Origin: Desulfotignum sp.
Lineage (GTDB): Bacteria; Desulfobacterota; Desulfobacteria; Desulfobacterales; Desulfobacteraceae
DNA length: 64,000 bases
Reading direction: 5' to 3'
Assembly (NCBI GenBank): GCA_011390635.1
Contig: JAABSA010000010.1
Location: 51,954 to 115,953 of the forward strand
Part shown: piece by piece, positions 36,547-45,161 of the stretch
Layout: each line of letters begins with the position of its first letter
How positions within the stretch are numbered: the stretch's first letter is position 1
The notes under the pieces: model-generated
The model's database searches: none
What the model saw: the letters and a program-made list of their open reading frames with translations, nothing else
What the model was told of the DNA's origin: nothing
Program-made: the position numbers and the translations under genes

Positions 36547-36936
36547 ATGGCTGAGGCCCTGCGGCATTCTCACACAAGAGGTGCGTGCGGCAAAGGAGAA
36601 AATGAGGCACCAGTGACTGATGATTCTCACAACGGTATTATCCATGGCAGTTTCATATGGATCAAGCAGACCCTGGAGCCGGGGGCCAGTTATATTATTT
36701 TTGAAAATGACCTGACACAGGGGGATGGGTCCATATTTGAGCCTTCCCACATGGCCTATGCCCATTTTTCGGCAAATGCCTATACCTGGAAAAAGGTTTT
36801 GGATGATAAACTGGAAAGAGAGTACCTGGTGGTGTGCATCGGTACGGGCAAAGAAGATGAGGTTTTGGGCCAGGTCATGGGATACGGGTTTCCCAAGGAT
36901 ACGGTCTATTATTTATATAAGGCAAAAGAGGCGTGA
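36547..36936 (+). CDS. Hypothetical protein, 129 residues or less
   Basis: An open frame between the ABC ATPase and the KamA-like gene, one base before the latter. The body (GIIHGSFIWIKQTL, GASYIIFENDL, EREYLVVCIGTGKEDEVLG) looks like a real alpha/beta protein with no transmembrane segment; I recognise no family. The start is uncertain: ATG 36547 has no convincing ribosome site, GTG 36613 lies 14 bases after AAGGAG. It may be a small partner of the following radical SAM protein. Confidence 0.6.
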   Translation: MAEALRHSHTRGACGKGENEAPVTDDSHNGIIHGSFIWIKQTLEPGASYIIFENDLTQGDGSIFEPSHMAYAHFSANAYTWKKVLDDKLEREYLVVCIGTGKEDEVLGQVMGYGFPKDTVYYLYKAKEA

Positions 36937-36937
36937 C

Positions 36938-39406
36938 ATGAAGACAGACAGAACCATAACAGACACAACCATAGATGTCCGGTTTGATTATTCAAAAGAG
37001 CAGAAAACCGTTCTGCTTTCCCAACTGGAAGAAAGCACCAGAGCTTTTCTGGAAACTTACGGCAACGCCCAGTTCTGCGGCAGAAAATTTGCGGACATCG
37101 TCCAACAGGGAAACGGTCAGGCAAAATGGGAAACCCTGCTGGCTGCCACCGGGTATGAGGGATATCCAAAGGATTTTTTTACGACCGTATTATCGGCCAT
37201 TGCCAAAGGCGAGGGGCAAACCCTGTCCATAAATGGTGTTACCCTCCCCCATACAATGCTGGTGGCCATACTGGAACAGGTGATTCCCGGCCATGGGTAT
37301 GTGTCGGTGAAAAATACAGACCAGCTCGTTACCCTGACCAACCATGATATTCCGGATACCGATAGAGATTCCCTCCAGGCGGTGATTGAAAAATATCCGG
37401 TACGTCTGTCCCGGCATACCATCCGGCAGATGATGGTTTCCAGAGATGTGGCCTACCAGTACCTGCCCTTTGTGGAGGAACTGGACAACATCGGCCACAC
37501 CAATACCTGGATCGGCCAGTTCCATGAGGGTTTGCTGGAACAGATGTACCAGAACCGGGTGATCTTTCTCCTTAACATGAGCTGCCCGGTATACTGCCGG
37601 TTCTGCTTCAGAAAACACAAAGACTCCAGAAACGAGAAAAATCCCACCCCCACGGATGTAATGAAGGCAGTGGCCCATGTAAACACATCTCCCTCCATCA
37701 AGGAGATCGTGATCACCGGCGGTGATCCCTTCATGAACAGAAAAAACATGGCCGCCGCCATTGACGGCCTCATGGAAGTGGAGCATGTCCAGACACTTCG
37801 CCTGGCCACAAGGTCCATTGCCTATTATCCGGAGTTGTTTCTGGAAAAAGAAGGGGAATATCTCAAATATGTGAAACAAAAAAGCCTGGAGTTGAACCGG
37901 AACGGCAAGCGCATGGAAGTGGCCACCCATTTTATCCATCCGGATGAGGTGTCCCCGGAAAGCCTGGACATTATCTCGGACCTGGTGAAAAACGGGATCG
38001 CCGTGTACATCCAGACCCCTTTTCTGAGCGACTGCAACGACACCGGGCCGGAACTGGTGCGCCTGTTCAGCCTGCTGCGGGGGGCCGGGGCGGAACTGCA
38101 CTATATCTATATTCCCTGCAGTCCCATCCACGGCAATTCCATTTACTGGAAACCCTTGTCAGACGGCATTGACATGGCCATGCACCTGCGGGCCCACCTG
38201 TCCGACCGGGTGATCCCCAGGATCTGCACCGCCACGCCCATCGGCAAAATGGACTGGTATTCCAGCGGCTGGGCCGTGGAAAAAGTAGCGGACAATGAGA
38301 ATTTCATCTGGATCAGGACCCCTTATACCCCGGCATATTTCAAGGCCTTTGCGCCACTGGCCAATTCTTTGACCAATATCCGGATCAATGACGAAGGCAC
38401 CATCGATATCCAGTACATGGCAAAAATCGGCAATGACGATTACCTGGTGGGCAGCCGTCCCAAAAAGAAGGCACCATTGAATTCTCCGGCATCCCCGGAA
38501 GACCTGGACCGCCTCCAGGCATCTCTGGTGGAAAACCTCCAGACCGGCACCGCCATTGTGAATACCGGCCTTACCGGCCTGTCCCGGGTGCATGAAACCC
38601 GGGTGTGCATCCAGCCCTGGGCCGGAGAGGCTGAAATGGCCTATATTGCACAGGATCACAGGATCACCGATGTCCTGGTGGCAGGGGAGGCAGTGGAAAA
38701 TCTGTTTGAAATCCGGAATGTGGCTGATCAGCTCACAAAGATTCCCCATGTCAATGCCCTGCGGGTGCGCTCCATGAAATTTGCCACCGATCCGATGGCC
38801 TTTACCCGGTCAACGGTGAATGTCCTGGGGGATATCAACCGGCTGTCCGTGGTAGAGCCCCTGCGCCTGGAAATTGACACCTGGTTTGTGGTGGATGCGG
38901 ATCTGACCCCTGATCATGCTATTGTCACCCGCCGGCTGAATCACAAGGGCATTACCGTATATGCCAATGTGCCTCTGCTGGGCGGGGTCAATGACAATGA
39001 TGCACATATCCATGACCTGGCCTATACCCTGCGCAGTGCCGGCATTGAATTTCACCACCTGTATGTGGCCGGCCTGCCGGTTCAGGCAGACTGGAATGCG
39101 GCCCATCCCATCGATTCCTACGATGTCATCGACATCGCCACCAGGGTCCGGCGGGAAGGTTCCGGCAGAGAGATCCCCAGGTATATCATTGCCACCCCTC
39201 TGGGAGAGGTGGATTATGGCCTGACCTCTTCTTTTATCCGGGAAGGCGATGCCGTGAAAGCAAAACTGGGCTGCTATGATGAGGTGTATTACAAAAGCAT
39301 GGATCCGCAATTTCAGTATCCTGAAGCGGTCACAATATCAGATGACGGCCATCCGGTAGTGCCTGTGCCCGGGATGATAAAAACCAATGATTTTGTGGTG
39401 TCATAA
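36938..39406 (+). CDS. Two-barrel KamA-like radical SAM protein, second barrel degenerate
   Basis: An 822-residue radical SAM protein related to lysine/glutamate 2,3-aminomutases. First barrel: cluster motif CPVYCRFC (C216, C220, C223) and ITGGDPFMNRK. The residues ~640-822 repeat the fold (ITDVLVAGEAVEN, LEIDTWFVVDADLTPD, ITVYANVPLLGGVNDND aligning with the first half) but have no cluster cysteines, so it is an inactive copy. Typical KamA has a glycine-rich PGGGGK PLP site; here the first barrel has TPIGKMDW (K437) and the second TPLGEVDY (E757). Substrate and even PLP use are therefore uncertain. Start ATG 36938 follows AGAGG; the upstream frame is non-coding for it. Encoded with the importer, M23-like, DUF362 and acyl-CoA dehydrogenase genes. 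Confidence 0.85.
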   Translation: MKTDRTITDTTIDVRFDYSKEQKTVLLSQLEESTRAFLETYGNAQFCGRKFADIVQQGNGQAKWETLLAATGYEGYPKDFFTTVLSAIAKGEGQTLSINGVTLPHTMLVAILEQVIPGHGYVSVKNTDQLVTLTNHDIPDTDRDSLQAVIEKYPVRLSRHTIRQMMVSRDVAYQYLPFVEELDNIGHTNTWIGQFHEGLLEQMYQNRVIFLLNMSCPVYCRFCFRKHKDSRNEKNPTPTDVMKAVAHVNTSPSIKEIVITGGDPFMNRKNMAAAIDGLMEVEHVQTLRLATRSIAYYPELFLEKEGEYLKYVKQKSLELNRNGKRMEVATHFIHPDEVSPESLDIISDLVKNGIAVYIQTPFLSDCNDTGPELVRLFSLLRGAGAELHYIYIPCSPIHGNSIYWKPLSDGIDMAMHLRAHLSDRVIPRICTATPIGKMDWYSSGWAVEKVADNENFIWIRTPYTPAYFKAFAPLANSLTNIRINDEGTIDIQYMAKIGNDDYLVGSRPKKKAPLNSPASPEDLDRLQASLVENLQTGTAIVNTGLTGLSRVHETRVCIQPWAGEAEMAYIAQDHRITDVLVAGEAVENLFEIRNVADQLTKIPHVNALRVRSMKFATDPMAFTRSTVNVLGDINRLSVVEPLRLEIDTWFVVDADLTPDHAIVTRRLNHKGITVYANVPLLGGVNDNDAHIHDLAYTLRSAGIEFHHLYVAGLPVQADWNAAHPIDSYDVIDIATRVRREGSGREIPRYIIATPLGEVDYGLTSSFIREGDAVKAKLGCYDEVYYKSMDPQFQYPEAVTISDDGHPVVPVPGMIKTNDFVVS

Positions 39407-39447
39407 CCAAAAAAAATACAGATAACTTGATTATCAGAGAACGGAAC

Positions 39448-39502
39448 GGGGTCAAGCTTGTGTTAAAGGCACAGACAATGCCAATAGCGCAAGCCTGACC
39501 TC
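39448..39502. repeat. REP-like palindromic repeat
   Basis: GGGGTCAAGCTTG (39448-39460) pairs with CAAGCCTGACCTC (39490-39502), with two G:U/mismatch positions; an inner GGCA/TGCC pair follows. The GGGGTCA(A/G)GCTTG end resembles REP palindromes linked to IS200-like REP transposases. It sits in the 131-base gap after the KamA gene, the sole copy seen in the window. Confidence 0.55.
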
Positions 39503-39537
39503 ACGCATTTGATCATCGAGTATAAAGGAAGCATGGT

Positions 39538-40200
39538 ATGAGATACCCGTATATCGCCTATTGTGAAGATGTTGAGATTGTACCGTTGTTCAGGGGGTTG
39601 AAAGGCAATCCCCTGGTTGTGGACCTGTCTGTGGGATCTTCTGTTTTCGATGCAGTGGATGTGATGGATCAGAAAGCCTTCCAGGCCTGGCTGGACCAGA
39701 CCATGAAAGGCCGGCACGCCTGGGGACTGGCGTCCTACCTGGAAGACAGAGAAACCATATTGTCCGAGTATCCACAAATGAGAGAAGAATCCCGGTATTT
39801 TCACCTGGGCCTGGATATTATCGTGGACCTGGGTACCCCGCTCCATGCCCCGCTGGACAGCGTGGTCCAGGAAAGCGGGTATGAAGAAGGCCAGGGCAAT
39901 TACGGGGGCAATGTGCTGCTGCGGCATGACAGCCCAGGCTTTGACACCTTTTACAGCCTTTACGGCCATCTGAACAAAGAAAAGCTGCCCGCCCCCGGGG
40001 ACCGGTTTGCCGCAGGAGAGGTGTTTGCCTTTATCGGCGATTTCCATGAAAACGGCTACTGGTTCTTTCACACCCACCTCCAGGTCATCACCCAGAAAGG
40101 ATATGACCAGGGCTGGGTGTCCAAAGGCTATTGTTCAAAAAACGACCTGGCCGTGATGGACCAGCTCTGCCCGTCGCCGCTGTCCCTGTTCAGAATATAG
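39538..40200 (+). CDS. M23/LytM-like metallopeptidase-fold protein
   Basis: A 220-residue protein with an M23-type fold. Zinc-binding residues are kept: HLGLD (H89, D93) and HTH (H178, H180), plus YGHL (H144). There is no signal peptide or membrane anchor, so it should stay in the cytoplasm, unlike most M23 peptidases acting on the wall. M23 domains are also found fused to aminotransferases and phosphotransferases of amino-compound metabolism, which fits the neighbours. Its substrate may be a small amide rather than peptidoglycan; that is inference. Confidence 0.75.
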   Translation: MRYPYIAYCEDVEIVPLFRGLKGNPLVVDLSVGSSVFDAVDVMDQKAFQAWLDQTMKGRHAWGLASYLEDRETILSEYPQMREESRYFHLGLDIIVDLGTPLHAPLDSVVQESGYEEGQGNYGGNVLLRHDSPGFDTFYSLYGHLNKEKLPAPGDRFAAGEVFAFIGDFHENGYWFFHTHLQVITQKGYDQGWVSKGYCSKNDLAVMDQLCPSPLSLFRI

Positions 40201-40294
40201 CAGATTCGTTTATTTGAGACTGCCCCGGTTCAGGGATGTTTGCCATTGACCTCAGCTGCCGGTACTGGTAGACAATGACAAAAGGAGAAAATCC

Positions 40295-41611
40295 ATGAGC
40301 CCTGTCAAAGCAGCTGTGTGCCGGTTTAAAAAAAATGCCGGCACCGTACAAAAAGCGGTTGAACTGGCTGACGCGTTTGCACATCTGCCCAGAGGGGCCA
40401 GGGTGGTGATCAAGCCGAACATTGTGGTGTGGCTCAACGGACCGTTCCCCAAATGGGGTGTGATCACTACCAGTACCATTGTGGAAGAGACGGTTGTCCT
40501 GCTCAAAGAATACGGAATCAGCGATATTACCATTGTGGAAGGCAGTCTTCAGATGATCCCCGAAGACAAACATATCGGGCAGAAAGCCTTTGCAGGTCTG
40601 GGCTATCTCAAGCTCAAACAAAAATACGGGGTGACGCTGCGGGATGTGTGGGAACGGCCCTTTGATACGGTGAATATCGGCGATGGGATGACCCTCAGGG
40701 TCAATGCCGATCTCATGGCATCGGATTTTCTGGTTAATCTGCCGGTATTGAAAACCCATGCCCAGGTCAGGGTCAGCCTGGGAATCAAGAATCTGAAAGG
40801 GTTTCTTAACGTCAGTTCCCGGAAAAAATGCCACAGCGCGGACCTTGAAAAAGATCTGGATTACATGATCTCACGCCTTCCCGGTCTGATGCCGCCTTCC
40901 GCCACCATTATTGATGGAATTTACAGCCTTGAACGGGGGCCGTCTTTTGACGGGAAACCACGGAAAAGCGATCTGGTTATTGCATCGTCTCATCCGGTGG
41001 CCGCGGATCTGGTGGGTGCCAGGGTACTGGGACATGATCCGGATGACATTCCCTATCTAAAGCATGCCGCAGCGGATGCCGGGCTGTCCACCGATCTGTC
41101 AGGAATATCGGTGAAGGGTGAATCCATTGATGATGTGGCCGTTTTTCACAGGTTTACCTTTCCCTATAATGAGGACAATACCCTGCCCCTGGGCATGGAA
41201 AAAATGGTCATCAAGGGGCTGACATTTCACAAATTTGATGCAACCCTGTGCACCTATTGCACGCCGCTGATCGGTATGCTGCTGACCATCATATCCATGT
41301 CTTATAAGGGGAAACCCTTTGATTCGGTGGAGTTTCTGACCGGCAAGCGCCTGCGGCCTTCTCCCGGCATGAAAAAAAGTATTCTGGTGGGGCAGTGCAT
41401 ATGCACCCGCAACAAAAACCATGACGGTCCCCAGGAAATTGTCAGAATCAAGGGGTGCCCCCCGGATCCGGTCCAGGCGGCCAGTGCATTGCAGTCCATC
41501 GGTATCGATGTGGACCCGTCAGTGTTAACAAATTTTGAAATGGCCGGGGCGTTTATGATGGAACGGTATAAAGACCGCCCGGAGTTTGATGCATCCTATT
41601 ATACAATCTGA
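40295..41611 (+). CDS. DUF362 domain protein with C-terminal cysteine cluster
   Basis: A 438-residue DUF362 protein (VVIKPNIVVW, LPVLKTHAQVRVSLGIKN, SGIKN-type core). The C-terminal part has C319, C322, C368, C370 and C388, possibly Fe-S or zinc binding. Many DUF362 proteins carry a C-terminal ferredoxin-like cluster. Function is not established. It sits between the M23-like gene and acyl-CoA dehydrogenase, 13 bases before the latter's start, so it belongs to the same operon. AAGGAG precedes ATG 40295. Confidence 0.82.
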   Translation: MSPVKAAVCRFKKNAGTVQKAVELADAFAHLPRGARVVIKPNIVVWLNGPFPKWGVITTSTIVEETVVLLKEYGISDITIVEGSLQMIPEDKHIGQKAFAGLGYLKLKQKYGVTLRDVWERPFDTVNIGDGMTLRVNADLMASDFLVNLPVLKTHAQVRVSLGIKNLKGFLNVSSRKKCHSADLEKDLDYMISRLPGLMPPSATIIDGIYSLERGPSFDGKPRKSDLVIASSHPVAADLVGARVLGHDPDDIPYLKHAAADAGLSTDLSGISVKGESIDDVAVFHRFTFPYNEDNTLPLGMEKMVIKGLTFHKFDATLCTYCTPLIGMLLTIISMSYKGKPFDSVEFLTGKRLRPSPGMKKSILVGQCICTRNKNHDGPQEIVRIKGCPPDPVQAASALQSIGIDVDPSVLTNFEMAGAFMMERYKDRPEFDASYYTI

Positions 41612-41623
41612 AAGGTGGCTGAA

Positions 41624-43429
41624 ATGACCAGAGTTGTCAGCACCCGGAATATCCGGTTCATGATCAGGGAAGTGTTTGATGCAGATTCTCTGACGACGTA
41701 TCCTTACTATGACCGACATACCCCTAAGATGTTTGATATGGTGACGGATGCGGCGGTAAAGCTGGCCACCCAGCTGATGTATCCGGTTCTGACAGAGATG
41801 GACCGAAACCCGCCGGTGCTTGAAAATGGACAGGTAAAGGTGCACAGGGCCGTAAAAAAAATCATGGCTGAATTCGGTAAGGGCGGGTGGATTGCCGCAG
41901 GATTCCCGGAATCCCATGGCGGGGAGCAGATCCCGCTGATTATCCGGTCTGCCGCAAGCTTTGTGTTTGCAGCTGCCAATTATTCAGCCTCTGCCTATCC
42001 CGAGCTGACCGCCGGCGCAGCGGAACTGATCACCTCTTTCGGCAGCCGGCACCTGATAGATACCTATGTGCCCCGCATGCTGGCCGGCCGGTGGCAGGGC
42101 ACCATGGCCCTGACTGAACCCCAGGCGGGAAGCTCTCTCACAGATATCACCACCACCGCTTCCAGGGACGACAATGGGCGGTTTAAAATCAAAGGCATCA
42201 AAACCTTTATATCTGCCGGGGACCATGACGGGGTGGAGAATGTGGTGCATCTGATGCTGGCACGGATGGAAAACGCACCTCCCGGCGCCAAGGGCATCTC
42301 TTTGTTCGTGGTGCCCAAAAAACGGCTGGATAACAAGGGGAATCTGGTTTCCAATGATGTCACCACCGCAGCTGTGTACCATAAACTGGGGGGACGGGGT
42401 ATCCCTGCTTTGGAGTTGTCCATGGGGGAAAAAGATGACTGCCATGGATGGCTGGTGGGGGAGGAAAACAAAGGCCTTTCCCATATGTTCCAGATGATGA
42501 ATGAGGCCAGAATCCTGGTGGGTCTGGGCGCATGCGCCATTGCTTCGGCTGCCTGTTATGCGGCCCTGGATTACGCTAAAAACAGACCTCAGGGCAGATC
42601 GATTACCCGGAAAGATCCCATGGCCCCTCCGGTTCCCATTATAGAACATGCTGACGTCAAGCGGATGCTGCTGTTACAGCGATCGGTCGTAGAGGGCGGG
42701 TTTTCCCTGATTCTGCAATGCGCCATGTATGCGGACCTGATCCGGGTGTCCGAGGGTGATGAAAAGGAACGGTACCAGCTGCTGCTGGATCTGCTGACAC
42801 CGGTTGCCAAAACATTTCCCTCAGAATACGGATTTCTGGCCGTCAGCAGTGCCATCCAGTGTTTCGGGGGGTACGGGTATTGTGAGGATTTTCCAGTGGA
42901 ACAGTATCTGCGGGATATCCGGATTCATCCCATCCATGAAGGGACTACCGGCATACAGGCAATGGACCTTCTGGGCCGGAAACTGGTCATGAAAAATGGA
43001 AAGGCCGGGCTCCTTTTTCTTGAAGAACTGGATCAAAGCATTCAGATGGCACACCCATTTCCCGGACTGGCACATGCTGCCCTGGCCCTGGCAGATGCCA
43101 AAAAAGTGCTTGAAACGGTTGCCGGAGCCCTTTTTAAAATAGCCGGACAGGGAAAAATCGATGCCTTTTTAGCGGATGCCACCCTGTTTCTGGAATTTTT
43201 TGGTCTGATAGTGATTGCATGGCAGTGGCTGCTCCAGGGGGTTGCAGCGGAAAAAGCCCTGGCGGCAAACCCTTCCAGAAAGGAGGAACGGTTCTACCGG
43301 GGCAAGCTGTATGCCATGCACTATTTTTTCAGGTATGAACTGCTCAGAATCCACGGCCTGTCTGTGCGGCTCATGGATGGCGATCACCTCACCCTGGACA
43401 TGGATCCTGAATACTTTACCGACTATTGA
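41624..43429 (+). CDS. Large acyl-CoA dehydrogenase with C-terminal extension
   Basis: A 601-residue acyl-CoA dehydrogenase of the long DmdC/FadE-like type with an extra C-terminal domain. Visible: ALTEPQAGSSLTDITTTASR, RARDQ-like FAD loop region near AKNRPQGR, and IHEGTTGIQAMDLLGRKL in place of the YEGTS motif. ATG 41624 follows AAAGG by nine bases; GTG 41615 is an alternative. Last gene of the sigma-54-type island; it would pass electrons to Etf. The acyl substrate is unknown, but beta-amino-acyl or thio-acyl CoA are known for this long subgroup. Confidence 0.9.
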   Translation: MTRVVSTRNIRFMIREVFDADSLTTYPYYDRHTPKMFDMVTDAAVKLATQLMYPVLTEMDRNPPVLENGQVKVHRAVKKIMAEFGKGGWIAAGFPESHGGEQIPLIIRSAASFVFAAANYSASAYPELTAGAAELITSFGSRHLIDTYVPRMLAGRWQGTMALTEPQAGSSLTDITTTASRDDNGRFKIKGIKTFISAGDHDGVENVVHLMLARMENAPPGAKGISLFVVPKKRLDNKGNLVSNDVTTAAVYHKLGGRGIPALELSMGEKDDCHGWLVGEENKGLSHMFQMMNEARILVGLGACAIASAACYAALDYAKNRPQGRSITRKDPMAPPVPIIEHADVKRMLLLQRSVVEGGFSLILQCAMYADLIRVSEGDEKERYQLLLDLLTPVAKTFPSEYGFLAVSSAIQCFGGYGYCEDFPVEQYLRDIRIHPIHEGTTGIQAMDLLGRKLVMKNGKAGLLFLEELDQSIQMAHPFPGLAHAALALADAKKVLETVAGALFKIAGQGKIDAFLADATLFLEFFGLIVIAWQWLLQGVAAEKALAANPSRKEERFYRGKLYAMHYFFRYELLRIHGLSVRLMDGDHLTLDMDPEYFTDY

Positions 43430-43679
43430 GCGCTTTACCACAGCAGCTTCCTGGTCCTGCGCATCCAGCAGCCTGTCCCGGTGCCGAGCCGCAGCAGGCT
43501 GTATCTCCCAGTCCTGGTTTTCTCATTTTCGCCGGGCCGGACATGGCGGAATGGGCTGATATCTGTTTGCTCAGGCTGGTACTTCCGCAGGTGCTGCACC
43601 TGGGTTCATTCCCGGAACCGGCGATGAGCAGTTCGCTGGTGCGGCCGCAGTCATTGCATATAAAATCAAATAAGGGCAT
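43416..43679 (-). CDS. FmdB-type zinc ribbon protein
   Basis: An 87-residue protein with an N-terminal FmdB-like zinc ribbon (C8, C11, C28, C31) and a glycine/cysteine-rich tail containing two CC pairs that could bind further metal. Start preceded by AAAGG on the minus strand. Its stop overlaps the end of the acyl-CoA dehydrogenase gene by 14 bases, opposite strand. FmdB proteins are often small regulators or metal handlers; role here unknown. Confidence 0.8.
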   Translation of the reverse strand: MPLFDFICNDCGRTSELLIAGSGNEPRCSTCGSTSLSKQISAHSAMSGPAKMRKPGLGDTACCGSAPGQAAGCAGPGSCCGKALNSR

Positions 43680-43989
43680 GAGATCTATCCTTTAGCAATC
43701 AGTATTTTTCATGCTGTTTTCTTTTACTTTTTAGAGGTAAAACAGCCACTTGCTGATACCGTCTCTGATATTGAACTGCAAATCATATGCCAGTTTGGAA
43801 TAAAACTGGAAACATATTTGAATATCTATGATTAAAGACAGTTAACAATAGAGTTGTTTAACGGATCGTTTTCTTGCGGAATCCGGAATCGCAGGAATGC
43901 GACCTGTGAAGGCGCATGATGCAGTCTTTATTCATAAAAGAATCTGAGCAATGCGGCCCCTGTGTGGAAGGAATTCAGCGCAATGATCC
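43680..43989. other. Intergenic region before zinc ribbon gene
   Basis: 310 A/T-rich bases between two minus-strand genes. It contains a perfect 7-bp inverted repeat CCAGTTT/AAACTGG (43790-43809) and an imperfect TTAACAA/TTGTTTAA palindrome near 43843-43862. No gene longer than 25 codons is credible. It must hold the zinc-ribbon promoter; no clear -35/-10 was found. Confidence 0.5.
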
Positions 43990-45105
43990 TTAAGGGGTCT
44001 TTTCTTTCAGATATGCATCGAATTTTTCGAGAACTTCCGGCACATTTTTTCGGCCAAAACCAACGCGAAAAGCGTTCGACCCTTCCTTGTAAAGTGTTCC
44101 CGGCAGCAGCAGTATGCCTGCTTTTTCCATAAGATCCGTGCAGAACGCCTGCACCCTTCCTTTCAGCAGAAGGGGAAATGCAACCGATCCGGCTTTTGGC
44201 CGATACCACTGGAACAGATCGGCATGGTTTGTAAAAAAGCGGTCCAGTTGATCGAGGTTGTTGTGAATGATCCGGAGGTTGCGTTCAGCGATTTTACCGG
44301 CGTTCTGTAACGCAATGGTGGCCAGAAACTCGCTTGGCGCACTGTTACAGATGGTGGTGTAATCCTTGAATACAGACAGTTCATTATAAATACGGGTGTT
44401 GCGGGTAGCAACCCAGCCGATTCTCAGACCGGCAAGGCCGAATGTTTTGGACATGACACCCAGAGACACGGCCCGATCATTGATATCGGCTGCAGCCGGC
44501 AGGCGGTCAGATGGATCCAGTTCAAGGCCCCGGTACACTTCATCGGAGAAAATGATAAAGCCGTGCTGTTCTGAAAGTTCTGAAAGTTTGTGGATGAATG
44601 CGGGACCAGGCAGAAAACCGGTGGGATTGTGGGGGAAATTGACCACCACCACTTTTGTTCGGGGGGTCAGAAGCGTCCTGAGCACCGCAAGATCGAGTTC
44701 CCATTTGTGCCCAGGATCACCCCGCCATTCTGAAACCCCGGCACCGATGCTCCGGGCCACTTCAGCAAGAGACTGATAGCAGGGCGCATGCACGATGACA
44801 TGATCCCCGGAGCCAAGAGTGACATTCATGAAATTGAAGATCGCTTCCTCTGCCCCGGCGTGCACAAGCACGTGGTCGGCGGTGATCTGTTCGTACAATG
44901 CTGCAACCGCCTGACGCAGCCCAGGATCGCCTGATGATTCCGTATACCCGAGCCAAAGCGACTGGAACTTTTCCTGTGCATGGGGGTCAAGTGCGAGCAG
45001 ATCCCGCAGTTCCATGCTTTCACAATCCGAGGTACACAGCAGATAAGGGGCGGAAAACTCATGTTTTGCAAAGTAGCGTTCAAGCCTGAACGGTTCGAGT
45101 TTCAT
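43990..45105 (-). CDS. PLP-dependent enzyme of aminotransferase class I/II, VioD-like
   Basis: A 371-residue fold-type I PLP enzyme. Conserved: GAEEAIFNFMNVTL, NFPHNPTG, SDEVYRGLEL and the PLP lysine in SVMSKTFGLAGLRIGW (MSKTFGL). The N-terminus LEPFRLERYFAKHEFSAPYLL resembles capreomycidine synthase VioD-type enzymes, which cyclise hydroxyarginine, but also uncharacterised aminotransferases. Start at 45105 has AAGGA nine bases before it; an upstream ATG is too close. It follows accC by 56 bases on the same strand, so it is probably in the biotin operon. Confidence 0.8.
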   Translation of the reverse strand: MKLEPFRLERYFAKHEFSAPYLLCTSDCESMELRDLLALDPHAQEKFQSLWLGYTESSGDPGLRQAVAALYEQITADHVLVHAGAEEAIFNFMNVTLGSGDHVIVHAPCYQSLAEVARSIGAGVSEWRGDPGHKWELDLAVLRTLLTPRTKVVVVNFPHNPTGFLPGPAFIHKLSELSEQHGFIIFSDEVYRGLELDPSDRLPAAADINDRAVSLGVMSKTFGLAGLRIGWVATRNTRIYNELSVFKDYTTICNSAPSEFLATIALQNAGKIAERNLRIIHNNLDQLDRFFTNHADLFQWYRPKAGSVAFPLLLKGRVQAFCTDLMEKAGILLLPGTLYKEGSNAFRVGFGRKNVPEVLEKFDAYLKEKTP

Positions 45106-45161
45106 GGTAAACATTCCTTATATCGTCAGGGTATGACCGTTATTGAGATCAGGACAGTCTG

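Noticed and set aside
43916..43993. 25-codon frame containing CGPC ending at the aminotransferase stop
   Set aside because: Very short, overlaps the 3' end of an opposite-strand gene and has only a weak ribosome site; likely chance.
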